DNA from: Streptomyces sp. NBC_01232
Lineage (GTDB): Bacteria > Actinomycetota > Actinomycetes > Streptomycetales > Streptomycetaceae
Direction of reading: 5' to 3'
Assembly: GCF_035989885.1 (NCBI RefSeq)
Contig: NZ_CP108518.1
Span: forward strand, 4,265,501-4,329,500
Length of the DNA: 64,000 nucleotides
Of this stretch, positions 33,939 through 46,550 are shown piece by piece (within the stretch, counting starts at the first letter, position 1; each line of letters opens with the position of its first letter). The notes beneath the pieces were generated by a model. The model had not been told where the DNA came from and searched no databases. It saw only the letters and a program-made list of their open reading frames with translations. A program made the position numbers and the translations under genes.

Positions 33939-35114
33939 TCAGGCTCCGTTCGTGTGGATCGTGGCGAGGATGCGGGTGCCGTCCCCGGGGGAACTGGTCA
34001 CGGTGAGGTCGCCGTCCAGCTCGGCGAGGCGCTTGCGCATGCCGTCGAGACCGAAGCCGCGGGAGTCCTCGACGACGAAGCCGTTCCCGTCGTCGGTGAT
34101 CTCCAGCTCGATGGCGTGCGGGTGCTGGGTGAGGACCACACCGACCGTGGTGGCACGGGCGTGCTTGCGCACGTTGGCCAGCGACTCCTGGGTGCAGCGC
34201 AGCAGGGCGATCCGGGTCTGCTGGTCGCAGGTGACGTCCGGCGGCAATTCCGCCTCGACGGTCAGGCCGGTGTCCTGAGTGAACCGGTCCAGGGTGCGGC
34301 GCAGGGTGACCGCGACCGAGCCGGGGGCCAGACCGCTCTGCGGGGCGGAGCCGACCAGTACCCGGGCCTCGGCGAAGTTCTCGCGGGCGGTCTGCTCGAT
34401 GGAGACCAGCTGCTGCCCGGTGCGCTCCGGGTCCGACGCGACGGTCGAGCGGGCCGCCTCCGCCAGCACGATGATGGAGGCGAAGCCCTGGGCGAGGGTG
34501 TCGTGGATCTCCCGGGCCATCCGTTCCCGCTCGTCCGCCGCGCCCTGCCGCCGGTGGGCCTCGGCCAGCCGGGCCTGGGTGCTCTCCAGCTCGGCGCCCA
34601 GCAGTCCGGCCCGGGCGTCGCCGTCGGCCACGAGACGGTGGATCAGGAGGCCGGTCAGCACCGAGGCGGCGTACCCGATGAAGACGAAGACCACGTTCCC
34701 GGTCAGGGACTCGTCGCTGCGCAGGGTGCTGCCGACGACGGTGGCCGCGGCGGCCGCGCCGCTGAGGACGATCGCGGCGCGGGTGGAGGTGGCGAAGAGC
34801 CAGAACTGCGGGAGGGAGACGATGAACAGGGCCGCCCCGCCGCCCGGGAGGCCGCCCATGGCCCCCAGGCCGAGGGCCAGGAGGGCCAGGTACGCCTGGG
34901 GACGCAGCACCGGATTGTCCGGGAACCGTCGTACCGCGGTGTAGCAGGAGGCGAGTACCGCCAGGAGGGCCAGGGCCCCCCACTTGGGTGCTCCCGAGTC
35001 GTTCTCCACCCCGACGACGGAGGGGATGAGTCCGAGGAGCGCCCAGGCCGCCGTGTACCAGCCGATGAACTTCTGGACGGTCAACCGGTCGATGGGCTGC
35101 GGCCGTTCGCTCAT
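33939..35114 (-). CDS. Sensor histidine kinase (HisKA_3 family)
   Basis: 391 residues. Five or six N-terminal TM segments with almost no extracellular loop, then the dimerisation helix with phospho-His in MAREIHDTLAQG (about residue 199) and an HATPase_c domain (DDGNGF G1, GFGLDGMRKR G2). DesK-like architecture suggests sensing in the membrane itself. It is followed by its regulator and lies 4 nt after the MMPL gene. Confidence 0.93.
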   Translation of the reverse strand: MSERPQPIDRLTVQKFIGWYTAAWALLGLIPSVVGVENDSGAPKWGALALLAVLASCYTAVRRFPDNPVLRPQAYLALLALGLGAMGGLPGGGAALFIVSLPQFWLFATSTRAAIVLSGAAAAATVVGSTLRSDESLTGNVVFVFIGYAASVLTGLLIHRLVADGDARAGLLGAELESTQARLAEAHRRQGAADERERMAREIHDTLAQGFASIIVLAEAARSTVASDPERTGQQLVSIEQTARENFAEARVLVGSAPQSGLAPGSVAVTLRRTLDRFTQDTGLTVEAELPPDVTCDQQTRIALLRCTQESLANVRKHARATTVGVVLTQHPHAIELEITDDGNGFVVEDSRGFGLDGMRKRLAELDGDLTVTSSPGDGTRILATIHTNGA

Positions 35115-35118
35115 GACG

Positions 35119-37332
35119 TCAGCCTACGGTCGCCGGCTGAGGTTCCGCTGAAGCCTGCGCGCGGACCTTGCGCATCCCGCGCGACGGCCACCAGTTCCAC
35201 TCACCGAGGAGCAGCATGAGCGAGGGGAGGATCAGGATGCGGATCACGAAGGCGTCGAGCAGGACCGCCGCCGCGAGGCTGAAGCCGATCTGCTTCATCT
35301 CGATCAGGTGCAGGGCGGCGAAGCTGGCGAAGACGGTGACCATGACCACGGCGGCGCTGGTGACCACGCCGGCGGAGCTGCCGATGCCCTCCAGGACGGC
35401 CTGGCGCGTCGGGGTGCCGTTCATGGCGGCCTCCCGGATCCGGCTGATCACGAAGACCTGGTAGTCCATCGAGAGCCCGAAGAGGATCACGAAGAGGAAG
35501 AGCGGTACCCGGGCCCCGATGGAGCCGGTGGATTCGAAGACGAGGATGCCCTCGGCCCATTCGTTCTGGAAGACGAGGACCAGCAGGCCGAGCGAGGCGA
35601 GCGCCGAGAGCAGGTTGAGGACGATGCCGATCAGGCCGAGGACGAGGGAGCGGAAGGCCCAGACGGTCATGACGAAGGTGACGAGCAGCAGCGCGCCGAT
35701 GATCAGCGGGAGCTTCTCCTTCTGGTGTGCGGGGTAGTCGGCGTTGCGGGCCACGTCTCCGGTGACGGCGGTCTCGGTGCCGGTGAGCCGGCCGGTGGTG
35801 GCGGGGATGAGCTCGGCGCGCAGGTTCCGCAGGGAGGTGTGGGCCTCGGCGCTGCCGACGGGGTGGGCGACCGCCATCTCCAGCATGGTGATCCGGCCGT
35901 CGGGGGAGGTGCGCAGGACGGGCCTGCCGCTGATGGCGGGGTCCTCGGCGGTGGCGCGGTCGGCGAGTTCGGTGAGGGCCGCGGTCACCTCGCCGCGGCG
36001 GTCGGCGTCGGCCTTGACGAGGACCTGGTGCGTGGAGTGGAGCTCGGGGTAGGCGGCCATCGCCCGGTCGTAGATCTGCATGGCGGGGATGGCACGGGAG
36101 TGGGTGTCGCGGCCCATCTCGGTGAGGTTCAGGTTCAGTACCGGCAGGGCGAGGGCGACCATGGCGAGGGTGGCCACGGCCAGGGTGGCGACGGGGTGCC
36201 TGGTGGTGGGCCGCAGGACGGCCGCGGTGATCCGGCCGCCGCCGGTCTTCGCCTTCTTGACGCGCAGGGTACGGCCCTTGGCGGCGGCGCGGGCCTCCTT
36301 GCGGGCCCGGCGGCGGTCGGCGCGCTCGCCGAGCTTGGCCAGCAGTGCGGGCAGGACGGTCAGCGAGCTCAGGACGGCGACCAGGGTGACGACGATGGCC
36401 CCGGTGGCGATGGAGGAGAAGATCACGTCGTCGGCGAGGAACAGGGTGGCGCTGGAGATGGCGACGGCGAGCCCGGAGACGACGACGGCCCGGCCGGAGG
36501 TGGCGGCGGCCAGTTCGACGACCGCCTGCGGGGAGAGGCGGCCGCCGGCCCTGGCCCGCTCCTCGCGCTCCCGCTTGAGGTAGAAGAGCGTGTAGTCCAC
36601 GCCGACGGCCAGGCCGATCAGCAGGATCACGTTGGTGCCGACGCCGGCGTCCGGGAAGAGGTGCGAGGCGAGCATCGACAGCCCGACGGCGGAGATGATC
36701 GAGGAGAGCGCCAGCAGCAGTGGGACGAGGGCCATGGCGATGGAGCTGAAGACGATCAGCAGGGTGATCAGGGTGACGGGGAGGGCGATGATCTCCGTAC
36801 GGGCCAGGTCGTCGTCGCGCAGGCCGTCGACGCCCTTGCTGATCGAGGGCGAGCCGACCTCCTCCACCCAGAGCCCGGGGTAGGCCTCCTGGACGGCGCC
36901 GGTCTGCGCGAGGAGGGCGTCCACGTGCTTCTTGGCGTCGAACTCGGCGCCCTTCATGGTGACGTCCACGCGGAGGGCGGAGCCGTCGGCGGCGGGCACC
37001 GGGTCGCCGACCGCCGCCACCTCGGGAAGCGCGGCCATCCGGGCGCCGATGTCGCGGGCGGCGGCCTCGGCCAGGGCCGGGTCCAGGGCGCCGGCGCCGG
37101 GCTTGGCGTGGATCAGTACCCGCTCCGTGGGCTTCAGCTGGAGGCCGCCCTCGGCGGCGATGGCCTCGGCCCGGCCGGCCTCGCCGATGCGGAAGTCCTC
37201 GCTGGCCGCGGGGTTGGACCCGATCGCGATGCCCGCCCCCAGGCAGAGGACCACGAAGAGGAGCCAGCCGGTGATGGCCCGCCAGGGGTTGCGGGCACTC
37301 CATCGAGCGATGCGTACGGTGGGGTTCGTCAT
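35119..37332 (-). CDS. MMPL/RND-family membrane transporter
   Basis: 737 residues from ATG 37332 (ATG 37341 adds MYV). Two repeats, each with one TM, a large extracellular domain and five TMs; the cytoplasmic loop between repeats is basic (RADRRRARKEARAAAKG). A GVDYTLFYLKRERE and an SMDYQVFVISRIREA motif carry the Asp-Tyr pairs that conduct protons in MmpL proteins. Exports lipids or drugs by proton motive force. In one operon with the two-component system, so probably an envelope-stress or resistance pump. Confidence 0.93.
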   Translation of the reverse strand: MTNPTVRIARWSARNPWRAITGWLLFVVLCLGAGIAIGSNPAASEDFRIGEAGRAEAIAAEGGLQLKPTERVLIHAKPGAGALDPALAEAAARDIGARMAALPEVAAVGDPVPAADGSALRVDVTMKGAEFDAKKHVDALLAQTGAVQEAYPGLWVEEVGSPSISKGVDGLRDDDLARTEIIALPVTLITLLIVFSSIAMALVPLLLALSSIISAVGLSMLASHLFPDAGVGTNVILLIGLAVGVDYTLFYLKREREERARAGGRLSPQAVVELAAATSGRAVVVSGLAVAISSATLFLADDVIFSSIATGAIVVTLVAVLSSLTVLPALLAKLGERADRRRARKEARAAAKGRTLRVKKAKTGGGRITAAVLRPTTRHPVATLAVATLAMVALALPVLNLNLTEMGRDTHSRAIPAMQIYDRAMAAYPELHSTHQVLVKADADRRGEVTAALTELADRATAEDPAISGRPVLRTSPDGRITMLEMAVAHPVGSAEAHTSLRNLRAELIPATTGRLTGTETAVTGDVARNADYPAHQKEKLPLIIGALLLVTFVMTVWAFRSLVLGLIGIVLNLLSALASLGLLVLVFQNEWAEGILVFESTGSIGARVPLFLFVILFGLSMDYQVFVISRIREAAMNGTPTRQAVLEGIGSSAGVVTSAAVVMVTVFASFAALHLIEMKQIGFSLAAAVLLDAFVIRILILPSLMLLLGEWNWWPSRGMRKVRAQASAEPQPATVG

Positions 37333-37333
37333 G

Positions 37334-37361
37334 ACATACATGCTGGTCGGAGCAGGTATGT
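37334..37361. promoter_or_regulatory. 28-bp inverted repeat at the MMPL gene start
   Basis: Arms ACATACATGCT (37334-37344) and AGCAGGTATGT (37351-37361) are complementary at 10 of 11 positions around a 6-nt spacer. They lie across the upstream start codon, a position suited to a repressor or to the response regulator encoded in the operon. Confidence 0.55.
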
Positions 37362-37462
37362 CGGCGACAGGCTCGACCGGTTGAACCTTGGGTCCACCGA
37401 CTGGTGGACACCGGGGATGGCCCGAAGCGGAAGCGGGGCGGTTTTCTCGTCGGATGCGCAAC

Positions 37463-37500
37463 GGCCCCCGGGACGAGCGTAGTCGCTCGTCCCGGGGGCC
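37463..37500. terminator. Hairpin, 17-bp stem
   Basis: Arms 37463-37479 and 37484-37500 (GGCCCCCGGGACGAGCG) pair perfectly with a TAGT loop. It separates the NRPS-locus leftward operon from the MMPL operon. The rest of the 257-nt gap (37333-37589) shows only a short GTCCACC repeat. Confidence 0.88.
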
Positions 37501-37589
37501 GGAAACGTATCGGGGCGCAAGGGCCCGCGGGGCGCCTGCGGGGCGTCCGCGGGACGCCGGTGCGGCGTCAGTGGGTCAACCGCCCGGGG

Positions 37590-38521
37590 TCAGTGGAAGG
37601 TCAGGGTCCGGTAGACCGTCACATTGCCGACGAGCTCCTGGCACAACTGGGCCGCCACGGCCAGCCGGGCGGGGCAGTCGGGGGCGTCGGTGTCCATCAG
37701 GATGCCGAGCGTGGTGCCGCTGTGCCCGACGACCACGCCCAGGCCGCCGACCTCCTCGCAGATGCCGATCATCGGCTCCAGGGACCACTTGTGGCGCAGG
37801 ACCTGGTTCATCCGGGCACTGGCGGTGGCGACCCGGCCGACCTCCGCCAGGTCGCGCGCGGCCACCGCGCCGGTGATCCGGTCCAGCAGCCGCGCGTACT
37901 CGTGCTTGTCGGCGTCCGTGAACGGCTTGGGGATGTTGTTGAAGGCGACGGTGTCCACCGCGCCGCCCTCGTCCGCGCCGACCACCGCCATCGAGGGCAG
38001 GGAGCCCAGCCGGGCGCGGAGTCTGACGCTGCGGTGGTGAAAGGCCACCACCGAGGGGTAGAGCACCCCGTCGGTCGGTTCGATCCTGGCCAGGTACCGC
38101 TCGATGCGGCGCGGCGGCATCGGGACGCCGAGCGCGTTGGCCACGGCCCGGGCGGTCGCCACCAGGTCGGCCGAGGAGCTGGCCAGCCCCTTGCCCTCGG
38201 GCAGGGTGCTGTCGATCCGCAACAGGCCCGCGGGTTCCAGCCCCTCGTCCTGAAGGATCATGGCGGTGAGCCGGAGCGCCTTCTTCTTGTGCGGTGGCCA
38301 CACCTGGAGCCCCGGCTCGTCCGGCCGTATCTCGAACCGGACCATGGACCAGCGGGCCACCGGCAGGGTCACCAGGAAGTTGCCGTCCTCCTCGGGCAGG
38401 ACGCCCTGGAGCAGCTCGCCGAAGGTGCCGAAGGCCGTGCTGACGCCGCTGGCGGCCACCTTCCGGTAGCCGGTGGCGGGTACAGCCGCCGGGCTGACCG
38501 GCGCTGCCGTCTGGGTCGTGA

Positions 38522-38525
<4 letters not shown>
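37590..38525 (-). CDS. GHMP kinase, L-threonine kinase (PduX)-like
   Basis: 311 residues from ATG 38525, overlapping the NRPS stop as ATGA. The GHMP signature is visible: N-terminal GTFGELLQG, the P-loop-like PEGKGLASSSADLVA (about residues 105-119) and a C-terminal GHSGTTLGIL. The nearest functional family is PduX, which phosphorylates L-threonine. Beside a cysteine-synthase-like and an argininosuccinate-lyase-like enzyme it would supply O-phospho-L-threonine, activated for beta-replacement to give 2,3-diaminobutyrate. Last gene of the leftward operon. Confidence 0.8.
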
Positions 38526-41868
<3,343 letters not shown>

Positions 41869-41872
<4 letters not shown>

Positions 41873-43068
41873 CGGGGGAGTTCCTCCACTGTGATGTCGA
41901 TCAGGGCCGTCGCCGCCGTGGCGCGGCGGGACGCGGTCGCGTGGTCCGGGCCGGCGGCGACCACGCAGGCCAGGCGGTCCTGGAAGGAGTGCGTCACCCG
42001 GACGTCGCGGCCCACCGCGGTGGTGGCGGCCGCGGCGGCCACGCCCGGGGCGGCCGCGGCGTCGGCCAGGCCGTCGATGGCGGTGACCCGGCCCTCCGTG
42101 GCCACCTGGACGAAGCGGACGGAGGCGTGTCCGGCTGCGGGGCCGGGCAGGGCGGCCGGCCGTCCGGCGGCCCGGGCGATGACGGCGTCGACCAGGTCGA
42201 CGCCGGTCGCGGCGCGGACGGCGACCGGGATCATGCCGCCCGCCAGGCGCGGGTTGACCTCGATGACCACGGGTCCGTCGGAGCCGAGCCGCAGTTCGGT
42301 GTGGGCCGCTCCGTAGCCGAGGCCGAGCGCGGCGACGGCCCGTACGGCGGTGGCTCCGAGCACCTCTGCGGTGGCGGCGGGGACGGGGGCGGGAACGTCG
42401 TGCCCGGTCTCCACGAAGTACGGCTCGGGCCCGACGTGCTTGGCGACCACTGCCACCACCGCGCCGTCGAAGGTCTCGACCGAGTACTCGGGGCCGCGGA
42501 CCGCCGCTTCGACCAGTACGGTGGCGGACCCGTCGGCCAGCAGCCGGTCCGCCCATGTGCGGGCCTGCCTGCGGTCCCCGCACAGCCGGACGCCGGCCGA
42601 GCCGGAGCCGCTGACGGGCTTGAGGACCACGGGGAAGCCGATCCGGGCGGCGGCGTCGGCGGCTTCGCCGGCCGAGGTGACCGCCGCGAAGGCCGGTACC
42701 GGGACACCGGCGGCCGCGTGCACGGCCCGCTGGGTGTCCTTGGAGCGGCAGCGCGCGACGGCGTCGCCGTCCGGTCCCGGCAGGCCCAGCTTGGCCGCCA
42801 TCCGGGCCGCCATGTCGACGAAGTACTCGGAGCTGGAGGCGATGGCGGCCGGTGCGATACGGGTGCAGGCGTCCAGGACGGCCTGCGGATCGGCGGTGTC
42901 CAGCACCACCGTGTCCACCCCGTCCGCCGCGGCGTACGGATACCGGCCGGGGTCGCGGCTCAGCAGGACGGGCCGCATCCCGCGGGCCCGGGCGGCGGCG
43001 CAGAACTCCCTTCCGGTGCCGGTGGTGTTGCTCTCCAGAAAGGCGAAGGCGGCGCCGTTCTCGGTCAT
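41869..43068 (-). CDS. ATP-grasp ligase C
   Basis: 399 residues from ATG 43068. The lysine loop VVLKPVSGSGSAGV and metal strand VVIEVNPRLAGGM (both Glu and Asn) are intact. It falls with carboxylate-amine ligases of the BacD/carbamoyl-phosphate type, like ligase B in region 1. It is coupled by ATGA to the lyase gene upstream and the NRPS gene downstream. It could join the diamino acid made here to another acid, or activate a carboxylate in the diamino acid route. Substrates unknown. Confidence 0.85.
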
Positions 43069-44549
43069 CTCGTCCCTCCCTCGGTGTGACGTGCCACGAC
43101 GGCGGCCACATCGGCGTCCAGGCGGCGCTCGGCATCGCGCAGCCCCTTGCGGTGAGCCGTGATCCACTCCCCGTGTCCGGCGAGCCGGTCCCTCAGGGTG
43201 GTGACGACGGCGGCGCACTCGCCGGGGCCGCCGCCCCGGTTCAGGTCGGCGACGACCTCGGCGAGCGAGGGCAGTGCGCCGCCGAAGTCGGTCACCCCCT
43301 CCGGCGTCTCGATCTTGGTGAGTTCGTGCTCGCCGGAGGCGATCGCGTCCCGCACGGCCCGGCCCACCACATGGTGCGCGGTCCGGAACGGCACCCCCTC
43401 GCCCACCAGCCGGTTGGCGATCACGGTGGCGGTGGTGAAGCCCTCCCGGGCCCGCTGTTCCATGCGGGCGGTGACCGGGCGGGCGCCGGAGACCAGCACC
43501 TGGCCGAGCAGGACGGACTCCCGTACGGCGGCCAGTGCGGGCCAGGCCACGGCCACGGCCTCGGTCCCGACCTCGATGGAGTTGGTGAAGGGGGTGGACT
43601 TGGCCGCGGAGGCCGAGGCGGTCCAGGCGCCCACCGCCCAGGCCGCCTTGGCCTTGACGTGCTCCAGCAGGAAGGCGTTGCGCTTCTGCGGCATCGCGGA
43701 GCTGCCGCCGACCAGCCGCTCGGGGAACTCCACGAACCCGAACTCCTGGGTGCTCCACAGCTGGAGGTCGGTGGCCAGCCGGCTCAGCGTGACCGCCGCC
43801 GACGCCACGACGCCCAGGGCGCGCAGCAGGGTGTCGCGGGCCGCCACCGCGTCGGTGGCGTGCAGGGTGGGGCCGCGGAAGCCCAGCAGGCCGGCCGTGC
43901 GGGCGGGGTCGATCGGCAGGTCCGTGCCGGCGACTGCGCCGGCGCCCAGCGGGCAGCGGTCGAGTTCGCCGATGGTGTGGCGCAGCGCGGTGATGTCGCG
44001 GTCCAGGGCGGTGGCGATCCCGGCCAGGTAGTAGCCGTAGCTGATGGGCATCGCGGGCTGGAAGTGGGTGTAGACGGGCATCACGGCATCGTCGTGCCGG
44101 CGGGCCCGGGAGAGCAGACCCGCCTGCAGGCGCAGTGTCTCGCCGAGCAGATCGGTGAGTTCGGCGCGCAGGCGCATCGCGGTCATGGTGGCCTTGATGT
44201 CGTTGCGGGAGCGCGCGGTGTGCACCTTCCCGCCGATGTCGGCGCCGAGCTCCTCCACGAGGTAGCCCTCGTACATGAGGTAGAGGCCGCGAGGGGCCCG
44301 GCGGCCGGTCAGCTCGGCGAAGCCGCTCTCGCGCAGCCGCCGGATCCGGTCCAGCAGGGCCGCCGCGGCGGGTCCGGGGAGCAGCCCGCTCTCGCCGAGC
44401 ATGACCACGTGGGCCAGGTCGACGGTGCTGGTGGCCTCCAGCTCGCGCCGTACGGCCTCGGGGCCGGGCTCGCCGTAGACGACGCGGCGGGTACGGGCGC
44501 CCAGGCCCTGCTCCAGCCGGCCCGTACCGGTGATCGAGGGCGCGCTCAC
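43065..44549 (-). CDS. Argininosuccinate lyase-like enzyme
   Basis: 494 residues from GTG 44549, overlapping the upstream TGA. Fumarase/aspartase superfamily signature GGSSAMPQKRNAF is intact, with HTARSRND and THFQPAMP blocks as in ArgH. ArgH itself is housekeeping and encoded with arginine genes, so this is a cluster copy. In a diaminobutyrate route it would eliminate fumarate from an N-succinyl-type adduct formed by the PLP enzyme, leaving the new amino group. Mechanism inferred from family chemistry. Confidence 0.83.
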   Translation of the reverse strand: MSAPSITGTGRLEQGLGARTRRVVYGEPGPEAVRRELEATSTVDLAHVVMLGESGLLPGPAAAALLDRIRRLRESGFAELTGRRAPRGLYLMYEGYLVEELGADIGGKVHTARSRNDIKATMTAMRLRAELTDLLGETLRLQAGLLSRARRHDDAVMPVYTHFQPAMPISYGYYLAGIATALDRDITALRHTIGELDRCPLGAGAVAGTDLPIDPARTAGLLGFRGPTLHATDAVAARDTLLRALGVVASAAVTLSRLATDLQLWSTQEFGFVEFPERLVGGSSAMPQKRNAFLLEHVKAKAAWAVGAWTASASAAKSTPFTNSIEVGTEAVAVAWPALAAVRESVLLGQVLVSGARPVTARMEQRAREGFTTATVIANRLVGEGVPFRTAHHVVGRAVRDAIASGEHELTKIETPEGVTDFGGALPSLAEVVADLNRGGGPGECAAVVTTLRDRLAGHGEWITAHRKGLRDAERRLDADVAAVVARHTEGGTR

Positions 44550-45628
44550 GCTCCCACCTCCACGGGCTGCGGGGCGGCCGAGGGGGCGTGCCGGGGAACG
44601 GCGCCGGGGATCTCCTCGTAGGCCCTGCGGTCCCAGGCGAACCGGGTCCACCGGTCGGCCCCCGCCGCGTCGGGGCCGGTCGCGGCGACGGGCGTCGCCG
44701 GGCGTTCGCGCAGCGGGAAGCCATTGGCCTCGAGCCAGCTGTCGTCGTAGACGGTGGCCTGGTAGCGGTAGCCCTCGTCGGGGAGCATCACGACCCCGGT
44801 GCGGTCGGGGTTGCGCTCGGCCCACCAGCGGGCGACGAGGTAGGCGGCGCCGCTGGTCGGCCCCTGGAAGAGGGCGTGGCGGGCGTGCAGGGCCCGGGTG
44901 GAGGCGAACGCCTCGCCGGCGGTGAGCCAGTGCACCTCGTCGAAGACCCGGTGGTCGAGGTTGGCGGGCCACAGGCTGTTGCCGAGCCCGCGCAGCTCCC
45001 GGGGGCCGTCGGGCTGTCCGAAGAGCACGCTGTGGTGGCTGTCCACGCCGATGGCCTCGGTGTTCGGGGTGCGCTCGCGCAGCGCCCGTACGGTGCCGCA
45101 CATCGAGCCGCCGGAGCCGACCGGGCCGATCACCGCGTCCACGGCGCCGAGGGTCCCCTCGAGCTGCTGCGCGACCAGCCGGTACGCGCCCGGGTTGCCC
45201 GGATTGGTGTACTGCTCGGGGCAGAAGGAGTCCGGCAGTCCCGCGCGGATCTCGGCGAGCCGGCGCAGTCTGGCCTCCTGGAACCCGCCGACCTCCGCCG
45301 GTTCGTGGCAGATCTCCACGCGGGCCCCGAGGTCCGTCAGCCGCCGGTAGAGGTTGGCGTCGATCGCGGGGTCGCTGACCAGGATCAGCTTGCGGCGCAT
45401 CAGGGCGGCCTGCATGGCCAGGGCGAGACCGAAGGTGCCCGAGGTGGTCTCGACGATCACGGTGTCGGGGCCCAGTTCCCCTCGTTTCTCCGCCTCTTGG
45501 AGAATGTGATGGGCCGGGAGCAGCTTCATCAGCGTGAAGGCCGCGCCGTAGAGATTCGGGCCGAGCCGGATGACGCGCGGCATCATCGTCGCTTCGGATA
45601 TCGAAGGGAAGGCGGAAGTCGCCGTCAT
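44546..45628 (-). CDS. PLP-dependent beta-replacement enzyme (cysteine synthase/SbnA-like)
   Basis: 360 residues from ATG 45628, with GGGAGA 5 nt upstream. Fold type II: PLP lysine likely in the FTLMKLLPAHHI segment (about residues 33-44), the TTSGTFG phosphate/substrate loop (about residue 66) and GPVGSGGSMCG. SbnA-like members replace a phosphate on O-phosphoserine with an amino acid nitrogen. Here O-phosphothreonine and aspartate are plausible substrates, given the kinase and lyase partners. First gene of the leftward operon; divergent from the thioesterase gene across about 180 nt. Confidence 0.82.
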   Translation of the reverse strand: MTATSAFPSISEATMMPRVIRLGPNLYGAAFTLMKLLPAHHILQEAEKRGELGPDTVIVETTSGTFGLALAMQAALMRRKLILVSDPAIDANLYRRLTDLGARVEICHEPAEVGGFQEARLRRLAEIRAGLPDSFCPEQYTNPGNPGAYRLVAQQLEGTLGAVDAVIGPVGSGGSMCGTVRALRERTPNTEAIGVDSHHSVLFGQPDGPRELRGLGNSLWPANLDHRVFDEVHWLTAGEAFASTRALHARHALFQGPTSGAAYLVARWWAERNPDRTGVVMLPDEGYRYQATVYDDSWLEANGFPLRERPATPVAATGPDAAGADRWTRFAWDRRAYEEIPGAVPRHAPSAAPQPVEVGA

Positions 45629-45806
45629 GGAATCTCCCGGTGCAGTCGTCGGCGAGGGGGACGGCTCCCACTGTGCTGAAGGGCCCTGACGGGGCACTGA
45701 CAGCCGCGCCCGCCGGACGTCAGCGGGGCGTCAGCGCGGGAGTGGACCATCGCGCCGTCGAAGACGTGCGGACGCCGGGTGCGGCGGGTGGGCAGGGGTG
45801 GCAGCG

Positions 45807-46550
45807 ATGGCAGCGATGGTGTGGACACAGGTGGTCGAGGCACGGCCGTTCGCGGCGGAGCGGGTGGTGTGCTTCCCGCACGCGGGCGGGTCCCCGTACT
45901 TCTTCCGGTCCTGGGGCAAGGGGCTCGGCGCGTACGAGGTCCAGGCGATCTGCTATCCGGGCCGCGCGGAGCGGTTCTCGGAGGACTGCGCGGAGCAACT
46001 GGTGCCGATGGCACGGGAGATAGCCGCCGAGATGCTGGCCTCGGGGGACGAGCGGCCGACCGCCTTCTTCGGGCACAGCATGGGCGCGATCGTCGCGTAC
46101 GAGGTGGTCCGCGCGCTCGAGGAGGCCGGCTCCGGGGTGGGGCACCTCTTCGCCTCGGGGGCGCGGGCACCGCATCTGATGGCGGGGGACCCGGTGGCCG
46201 CGGCGGCGTGGGACGAGGCGTCGATCGCCCGGACTCTGGTCGAACTGGGCGGTACAGAGCCGGAGTTGCTGAACAACCGGGCCTTCGTGGAGCTGGTGAT
46301 GCCCTACATCGGGGCGGACTTCCGGCTGCTCGCCGCCTACGAGGGGCAGCCCCGGCCGCCGTTGGACTGCCCGGTCACCGCGATCGTGGGCGCGTCCGAC
46401 CCCCGGGTGACCACCGCGCAGAGTGGTGCCTGGCGGGAGTCGACCCGGGGGCCGTTCGGGGCGCTGACCGTGCCCGGCGAGCACTTCTACCTCGCCGAGG
46501 AGCCGCCGTTCGCCCTCATCGAGGAGACGTTGCGCGCGTCCCGGGGGTGA
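45807..46550 (+). CDS. Type II thioesterase
   Basis: 247 residues from ATG 45807, with GGCAGGGG upstream; GTG 45798 and ATG 45816 are alternatives. Alpha/beta hydrolase with FPHAGGSPYFFRSW, nucleophile Ser in FFGHSMGA, and the catalytic His in GEHFYL. It clears wrong or stalled acyl groups from carrier proteins of the NRPS. Its last 35 nt overlap the convergent DAHP synthase gene. Confidence 0.92.
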   Translation: MAAMVWTQVVEARPFAAERVVCFPHAGGSPYFFRSWGKGLGAYEVQAICYPGRAERFSEDCAEQLVPMAREIAAEMLASGDERPTAFFGHSMGAIVAYEVVRALEEAGSGVGHLFASGARAPHLMAGDPVAAAAWDEASIARTLVELGGTEPELLNNRAFVELVMPYIGADFRLLAAYEGQPRPPLDCPVTAIVGASDPRVTTAQSGAWRESTRGPFGALTVPGEHFYLAEEPPFALIEETLRASRG

